Positions 59,191 through 64,000 of a stretch of 64,000 nucleotides of DNA are shown here, piece by piece. The notes under the pieces were generated by a model. It had not been told where the DNA came from, searched no databases, and worked only from the letters and a program-made list of their open reading frames with translations. The stretch lies in assembly GCA_022510745.1 (NCBI GenBank), contig JAFLSY010000004.1:1-64000 (forward strand). Reading direction: 5' to 3'. This DNA comes from Lachnospiraceae bacterium. GTDB lineage: Bacteria > Bacillota > Clostridia > Lachnospirales > Lachnospiraceae. Each line of letters begins with the position of its first letter. Position 1 is the stretch's first letter. A program made the position numbers and the translations under genes.

Positions 59191-60213
59191 TTACTCGAAT
59201 AATTCCTGCGGAAGTTCATCAAGAGTAATAACTCTATCACTGTTATAAACTTCGGAAAGATTTTCCATGTCCTGATTTACTATAAAATCAGTATGCCATA
59301 TCATAAACCAAGACCAGAGATCTCCATCCGATTCAAACTGTTTAACAGCAGGAACATTACCGCACTCATGGAATGCCATAGGCTTACCTGTGCCCATTGA
59401 TTCCAGTCTCAGCCATGCCAGTTTATTTGTAGAATTATTGTATGTATCAGAGCCAATGATATCGCAATATTCATCACCGGGATACCATCCGCTCTTTACT
59501 TCTCCCGAGTAACCAAGCACCCAGATAAGATTTGTAAGACTAAATTCGTTTGTATAGCGATCATACATCATCTGCCAAAGTTTGATAAAGTTTTCACTTC
59601 CTCCTTTGCCCCACCAGAACCATCCGCCGTCAAATTCATGGAATGGTCTCCACAGTACGGGAATACCTGCATCACGCAATTCTGCCAGTGCGTTTGCTGC
59701 CTTGTCCCAGTTTGCGATCATTGCATTGTACTCATCAGTTCCCGGAGTAAGGAGTTTTTCAAAATCAGGCTCATCGCCGAGAGATTCCGTATAGCCGTTT
59801 CCGTTAATACCCGTGTGCCAACATATAGTTACTAATCCGCCTCTCTCATACCATTCTTTAGAGCGTTCAACAACCCCATCAAAATCGTCATTCATAAAGT
59901 CAAGACCGCGTATTGCGGGAAGCTTTCCGGTGGCTTCCTCGATTATCTCCATTTCATAATCAGGACTTGTCATCCATGTTGATTCCTGTTGGCAGGATAG
60001 CATATATGTACCAAAACTGTCACAGATGTAATCATAAACTTTTTGAGCATTTACGTCAGCATTTGGATTTGACAGGGGATGTTTTGGTATATCAGCAGCT
60101 ATTTCAGTGTCCTCCCCTGTAGGCGAGGCTTCTGATGTAGTATTTGCCGCACAGCCTGACATGGAAGATATCAACACCATTGCTGCGCATATTACGGATA
60201 CAGTTTTCTTCAT
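59191..60213 (-). CDS. Glycoside hydrolase family 26 lipoprotein (beta-mannanase type)
   Basis: 340 residues. N-terminal lipobox VLISSMSGCAAN, so exported and anchored at the cell surface. The GH26 barrel shows WRPFHEFDGGWFWWG with acid/base glutamate (H-E) and AFHECGNVP with nucleophile glutamate, and WHTGINGNGY upstream. GH26 enzymes cut beta-1,4-mannan or, less often, other beta-glycans. Operon with esterase and DUF3237; the AraC regulator on the other strand probably controls it. Confidence 0.88.
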   Translation of the reverse strand: MKKTVSVICAAMVLISSMSGCAANTTSEASPTGEDTEIAADIPKHPLSNPNADVNAQKVYDYICDSFGTYMLSCQQESTWMTSPDYEMEIIEEATGKLPAIRGLDFMNDDFDGVVERSKEWYERGGLVTICWHTGINGNGYTESLGDEPDFEKLLTPGTDEYNAMIANWDKAANALAELRDAGIPVLWRPFHEFDGGWFWWGKGGSENFIKLWQMMYDRYTNEFSLTNLIWVLGYSGEVKSGWYPGDEYCDIIGSDTYNNSTNKLAWLRLESMGTGKPMAFHECGNVPAVKQFESDGDLWSWFMIWHTDFIVNQDMENLSEVYNSDRVITLDELPQELFE

Positions 60214-60238
60214 AATTATTCTCCATTCTTTTTCAATA

Positions 60239-61165
60239 TTATTGGAATATCATTCTGAAATAGTTGTACAGATGAGGAGTAACGCTGCTGTGGTCATGAC
60301 CTGTCTGGGACATTGAATGCCAGAGATAAACTTCTCCGTTCTGTGAAAAAAGTTCCTTGTATATGGCAGGATTTGTACCCACAACGCCGTCATGCTCCGC
60401 CGCGCTTAACAAAAGAAGTTTGGGTTTGTTTTCGCCGAATGTGAGTTGGTCTTTTTCCAGCATCCAGGGGTCACCTGTACCCTCGGTAAGACCGGGAGCT
60501 GCGCATACGGCACCAATGTATCCGAACTGTTCGGGATGGGAAACGCCGATAAAAAGCGATTCTCTTCCACCCATGGAAAAACCGGTTATTGCTGTATTCT
60601 CCCTGCCTTCCGCCACGGAGAAATTTTCTTCAATGAACGGCTTAAGATCGGTCATCATATCGTTGATGAAATTATCGTAATTGAGTGTGTTCTGAGTGTC
60701 CATTCCCGTACAGTAAGGCATATCCTTGCTGCAATAGATGTAGGGGCATACAACGATCATTTCATGCGCTTCGCCGTCAGCAACAAGATTTGTCAGCATT
60801 GTACTGATATGAACGATATCCCTTGCCATCCAGTCTTCGTTGTCATAATATCCATGAAGTATATAAAGTACAGGATACTTTTTATTTTCGGAATAATCCA
60901 CAGGCAGTAACACGTTCACAGGAGTATCCCGTTCGGCGGTTCTGGAATAATATGTGTATTTTTCAAATGAGGGATATGCTACACCTTCACGCTCTGTGAG
61001 AATTTCTTCGGGCGGCATTTCAACCATTATGTCATTGCATTTTTCCATATATGATTCCTCCGTGTCAGTCTCAAGTACAGAGGAAGCTGTATTATCCGCA
61101 GCACAGCCGGATAAAGCAAATAGGTTTATCATTAGTATAATAAAAATGATTACTGAATGTTTCAT
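60239..61165 (-). CDS. Esterase lipoprotein, carbohydrate esterase type
   Basis: 308 residues. Lipobox LFALSGCAAD, so surface-anchored. Alpha/beta-hydrolase of the esterase D/feruloyl-esterase type: KKYPVLYILHGYYDNEDWM (oxyanion hole), ITGFSMGGRESL (G-x-S-x-G nucleophile serine), catalytic histidine in MSQTGHDHSSV. Such enzymes remove acetyl or feruloyl groups from hemicellulose, here plausibly acetyl groups of mannan to help GH26. First gene of the minus-strand operon, ribosome binding site GGAGGAGTGC. Confidence 0.85.
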   Translation of the reverse strand: MKHSVIIFIILMINLFALSGCAADNTASSVLETDTEESYMEKCNDIMVEMPPEEILTEREGVAYPSFEKYTYYSRTAERDTPVNVLLPVDYSENKKYPVLYILHGYYDNEDWMARDIVHISTMLTNLVADGEAHEMIVVCPYIYCSKDMPYCTGMDTQNTLNYDNFINDMMTDLKPFIEENFSVAEGRENTAITGFSMGGRESLFIGVSHPEQFGYIGAVCAAPGLTEGTGDPWMLEKDQLTFGENKPKLLLLSAAEHDGVVGTNPAIYKELFSQNGEVYLWHSMSQTGHDHSSVTPHLYNYFRMIFQ

Positions 61166-61342
61166 TTCTGCACTCCTCCGTGATATTTTGTTATATTTTT
61201 TCTATCATAGCAAATTGTATTTTGCAATATAAAATTCTGAATATTATCGACTGCTAAAATGTTAAAAAATCAAAAATGAATTTTGGAAAATATAGAAAAT
61301 CCGCTATTCGATATAAATAATAAAATTAATTTTACTAAAGTA
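61166..61342. other. Divergent regulatory region
   Basis: Between the esterase (minus) and the AraC gene (plus). Very AT-rich with several TATAAT-like sequences and an AAAATTAATTTT palindrome near 61322. Likely carries operators for the AraC regulator; none is identified. Confidence 0.45.
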
Positions 61343-61371
61343 TTGACATGGATTTATATATAGGATATAAA
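61343..61371 (+). promoter_or_regulatory. Promoter of the AraC gene
   Basis: TTGACA (61343-61348, perfect), 17-base spacer, TATAAA (61366-61371). Confidence 0.8.
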
Positions 61372-61393
61372 AAGAAGCTGAGGAGGGGCGATA

Positions 61394-62218
61394 ATGAAAC
61401 TGGAAAAAAGTATTTATCCGTATAATCCGGAAGCAAGGACTCTTCCTTTTTTTCTTTTCGGTATCGGCGGAAGTGAATATCAGGGACGTGTGAACAGACC
61501 TGATGGATATAATTGGAATCAGATACTTTTCTGTGCAATGGGCAGCGGAACGCTTGAATATGATGAAAAAGAGGTAAGAATCAGTGCAGGTGATTATTTT
61601 TTTCTGCCAAAAGGTAAACCTCATACATACTATCCTGACGGAAAATTATGGGATGTAAGATGGGTAGCGTTCGAAGGAAGCATCTGCGATGAGATTCTGG
61701 CCAGATTCGGAATGACTACTCCTATTGTCATTACACCTACTGATGAAACAACAATGGAAAAGACATTTGATAAAATGGTTGCATCCCAGGAAAATGATAT
61801 CCTTTATTGTGATTATACATGCTCGGGACTTTTATATGATTATCTCATTGAATTCCACAGGTTTATGGATGCTGATGCCGACAGTGCCAGAAGCAGGCAG
61901 ATATCAATGCTTCTTCCTGTCCTGAGATTCATGCATGATAACTTTCGCAGAGATATTTCCATGACACAGTTAAGCGAAATCATGGGCGTTACGCCTCAAC
62001 ATTTCTGCCGTGTTTTTAGAAAAACAATGAATGTCCGTCCAAATGAATTTCTTACACAGTTAAGAATTGATGAAGCTAAACGCCTTTTGACCGAAAGAGA
62101 TATTTTGGTATCAGATGCGGCTGAAAAATCAGGCTTCAGAGATGCAGGATATTTCAGCACAGTATTCCGGAAGCAGGAAGGAATGTCACCTGTTGAATAC
62201 AAAAAGAAAATGAAATAA
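61394..62218 (+). CDS. AraC family regulator of the GH26 locus
   Basis: 274 residues. N-terminal sensor domain (GDYFFLPKGKPHTYYPDGKLWDVRWVAF) of the AraC-binding cupin type; C-terminal double helix-turn-helix (about 170-272) with ISMTQLSEIMGVTPQHFCRVFRK and VSDAAEKSGFRDAGYFSTVFRKQEG. Divergently transcribed from the esterase-GH26 operon, so a mannan-oligosaccharide-responsive activator is the likely role. Ribosome binding site GAGGAGGGGCG. Confidence 0.9.
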   Translation: MKLEKSIYPYNPEARTLPFFLFGIGGSEYQGRVNRPDGYNWNQILFCAMGSGTLEYDEKEVRISAGDYFFLPKGKPHTYYPDGKLWDVRWVAFEGSICDEILARFGMTTPIVITPTDETTMEKTFDKMVASQENDILYCDYTCSGLLYDYLIEFHRFMDADADSARSRQISMLLPVLRFMHDNFRRDISMTQLSEIMGVTPQHFCRVFRKTMNVRPNEFLTQLRIDEAKRLLTERDILVSDAAEKSGFRDAGYFSTVFRKQEGMSPVEYKKKMK

Positions 62219-62229
62219 TAGTAGAAATT

Positions 62230-62268
62230 ATCCGTAAGTATAGATACAGATATGTCTTGCGGATTTTT
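62230..62268 (+). terminator. Terminator after the AraC gene
   Basis: ATCCGTAAG (62230-62238) and CTTGCGGAT (62256-62264) with one G-T pair, then a T run. Confidence 0.8.
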
Positions 62269-62315
62269 CTGTTTAAGAATACCAATAAGGTGAAATATTA
62301 GGCAGTGGAGTTCCA

Positions 62316-62344
62316 TTGACAAAAGAAACAAATGTTCGTATAAT
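62316..62344 (+). promoter_or_regulatory. uvrB promoter with LexA-type box
   Basis: TTGACA (62316-62321), 17-base spacer, TATAAT (62339-62344), both perfect. The spacer carries AAC-AAAT-GTTCG (62327-62338), close to the Gram-positive LexA consensus CGAAC-N4-GTTCG. This placement would block the promoter. Confidence 0.8.
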
Positions 62345-62427
62345 GATTTTGGCTCTTAAAGTACATCGAGTATGTCAGGCAGAAATGACAAACTATTTAC
62401 TATAACTTTTGGAGGTGAAGTGCTCCC

Positions 62428-64000
62428 GTGGAGTTTAAATTACATTCAGAATATCAGCCTACCGGCGACCAGCCCCAGGCCATCGAAGCTCTGGTAAAAG
62501 GCTTCAAAGAAGGCAATCAGTTCCAGACTTTGCTGGGTGTCACGGGTTCCGGTAAGACCTTTACCATGGCAAATATCATTGCCGCCTTAAATAAGCCTAC
62601 CCTTGTCATCGCCCATAATAAGACACTGGCGGGCCAGCTCTATAGTGAATTTAAGGAGTTCTTTCCTGAGAATGCGGTAGAATATTTTGTTTCCTACTAT
62701 GATTACTATCAGCCGGAAGCTTATGTGCCTTCCACGGATACTTATATTGCAAAGGATTCTGCCATTAACGAAGAAATAGACCGATTACGATTGTCGGCCA
62801 CAGCCTCCCTGACCGAGCGGAAGGATGTGGTTGTGGTAGCCAGCGTGTCCTGCATTTACGGTCTGGGAAGCCCTGAGGATTATCAGGAGATGCAGGTATC
62901 CCTGCGCCCCGGTATGTTAAAGGACAGGGATCAGGTACTGCGTGAGCTGATAGATATTCAGTATGACCGCAATGATATGGAAGTGGAGAGGGGCTCCTTC
63001 AGGGTAAGGGGCGACGTGGTGGAGATTTATCCTGCCCAGGGCGGGGACTATCTGATCCGGATTGAATTTTTCGGTGATGAAATAGACAGAATCTGTGAAA
63101 CAGATCCTCTGACGGGGCAGGTGCATGCCACATTAAATCACATTACGATTTTTCCGGCTTCTCATTACGTTGTGGCAGCGGATAAAATCAAGTTAGCCTG
63201 CGATAATATTGAAAAGGAGCTGGAAGAGCGTATCCGCTATTTCAAGGGTGAGGACAAGCTCTTAGAGGCTCAGCGGATCTCGGAAAGAACCAATTTTGAC
63301 GTGGAAATGCTTAGGGAAACCGGCTTTTGCTCCGGTATCGAGAATTATTCCAGGCATTTGAGCGGCACGGAGCCGGGAGCGCCGCCCTATTGTCTGATGG
63401 ATTATTTTAAAGACGATTATCTGATCATTATCGATGAGTCCCATATGACAATTCCGCAGATTCGCGGTATGTATGCGGGTGACCGTTCCCGTAAGAGCAC
63501 GCTGGTGGACTATGGTTTTCGTCTGCCCTCGGCACTGGATAACAGGCCGTTGGCTTTTCATGAGTTTGAGGAACATATCGACCAGATGCTGTTCGTATCC
63601 GCAACGCCCTCGGATTACGAACAGGAGCATGAACTTCTGCGTGCGGAACAGATCATCCGGCCTACCGGTCTTTTGGACCCGGAGATTTCTGTCCGCCCCG
63701 TGGAAGGACAGATTGACGATTTGATCGGGGAAGTGAACCGGGAAACCGAAAAGCATAACAAGGTGCTGGTAACCACCCTGACCAAGCGGATGGCGGAGGA
63801 CCTTACGGATTATATGAAGGAAGTCGGTATCCGGGTAAAATATCTGCATTCTGATATCGATACCTTGGAGAGAGCGGAAATCATCCGAGATATGCGTCTG
63901 GATGTATTCGACGTGTTGGTAGGTATCAACCTGCTTCGTGAGGGGTTGGATATTCCGGAGATTTCCCTAGTGGCGATTCTGGATGCGGACAAGGAGGGCT
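62428..64000 (+). CDS. uvrB: Excinuclease ABC subunit UvrB (partial, runs past window end)
   Basis: Start is GTG 62428 with GGAGGTG 10 nt upstream; 524 codons lie inside the window. It opens [19 protein letters not shown], with Walker [11 protein letters not shown], the beta-hairpin [14 protein letters not shown], helicase motif [10 protein letters not shown], motif [11 protein letters not shown], and motif [14 protein letters not shown]. UvrB scans DNA for damage with UvrA and then loads UvrC. It lies behind a LexA-type promoter, so it is SOS-inducible. Complete family length is about 660-670 residues; the missing part includes motif VI and the UvrC-binding tail. Confidence 0.97.
   Translation, partial: MEFKLHSEYQPTGDQPQAIEALVKGFKEGNQFQTLLGVTGSGKTFTMANIIAALNKPTLVIAHNKTLAGQLYSEFKEFFPENAVEYFVSYYDYYQPEAYVPSTDTYIAKDSAINEEIDRLRLSATASLTERKDVVVVASVSCIYGLGSPEDYQEMQVSLRPGMLKDRDQVLRELIDIQYDRNDMEVERGSFRVRGDVVEIYPAQGGDYLIRIEFFGDEIDRICETDPLTGQVHATLNHITIFPASHYVVAADKIKLACDNIEKELEERIRYFKGEDKLLEAQRISERTNFDVEMLRETGFCSGIENYSRHLSGTEPGAPPYCLMDYFKDDYLIIIDESHMTIPQIRGMYAGDRSRKSTLVDYGFRLPSALDNRPLAFHEFEEHIDQMLFVSATPSDYEQEHELLRAEQIIRPTGLLDPEISVRPVEGQIDDLIGEVNRETEKHNKVLVTTLTKRMAEDLTDYMKEVGIRVKYLHSDIDTLERAEIIRDMRLDVFDVLVGINLLREGLDIPEISLVAILDADKEG

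Overview
The window looks like a chromosome segment of a gut-type Clostridia, most likely a Lachnospiraceae (inference). The signs are AGGAGG-type ribosome binding sites, Gram-positive sigma-A promoters, glutamine synthetase type III, a LytTR/DUF3021/ABC-2 operon, an FtsEX-M23-S41 cluster, a lipoprotein GH26 locus and a LexA-type box before uvrB. It has two contrasting halves: an AT-rich accessory island (about 1 to 41 kb) and a more balanced housekeeping part (about 41 to 64 kb). Accessory island. Almost every gene lies on the + strand, is a stand-alone unit with its own ribosome binding site, and is unrelated to its neighbours. There are nine GNAT acetyltransferases plus one broken copy, four class I methyltransferases, a NUDIX hydrolase, a 2H phosphoesterase, an AlkZ-like HTH_42 protein, DUF1266, SMI1/KNR4, DUF6881, DUF1801 and HXXEE proteins, an alpha/beta hydrolase, a GGDEF protein, an SGNH hydrolase, an isochorismatase and an AbiEi/AbiEii toxin-antitoxin pair. 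Many gene-to-gene junctions carry a 45-60 bp repeat. Its loop is conserved (TTATCGGGATAAGG, then GTGAGCAACAAA), and the flanking arms vary in sequence but remain complementary to each other. Its 3' end supplies the Shine-Dalgarno of the next gene. The same DNA holds recent duplications, half-repeats, truncated genes and chimeras. The whole resembles an integron-type cassette array without a visible integrase and without canonical attC core sites; this is the main candidate for an undescribed system. A minus-strand four-gene TetR/CPBP/flavodoxin operon (22.76-25.32 kb) interrupts it, as does a DUF6061 element present as one full copy and two deletion derivatives. Border and core. A structured RNA candidate (40.83-40.97 kb) separates the array from a U32 peptidase. 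Next come a MntA/HepT toxin-antitoxin pair on the minus strand, the LytTR-DUF3021-ABC operon, glnN, tRNA-Gln(CTG), a CPBP protease, acyl-ACP thioesterase, a CvfB-like S1 protein, YjfB, a polytopic membrane protein and a CdaR/PucR-type regulator. The divisome/cell-wall group ftsE-ftsX-M23 activator-S41 protease follows. The window closes with a mannan-type locus (DUF3237, GH26 and esterase lipoprotein on minus; divergent AraC regulator on plus) and the 5' part of uvrB with an SOS-type promoter.
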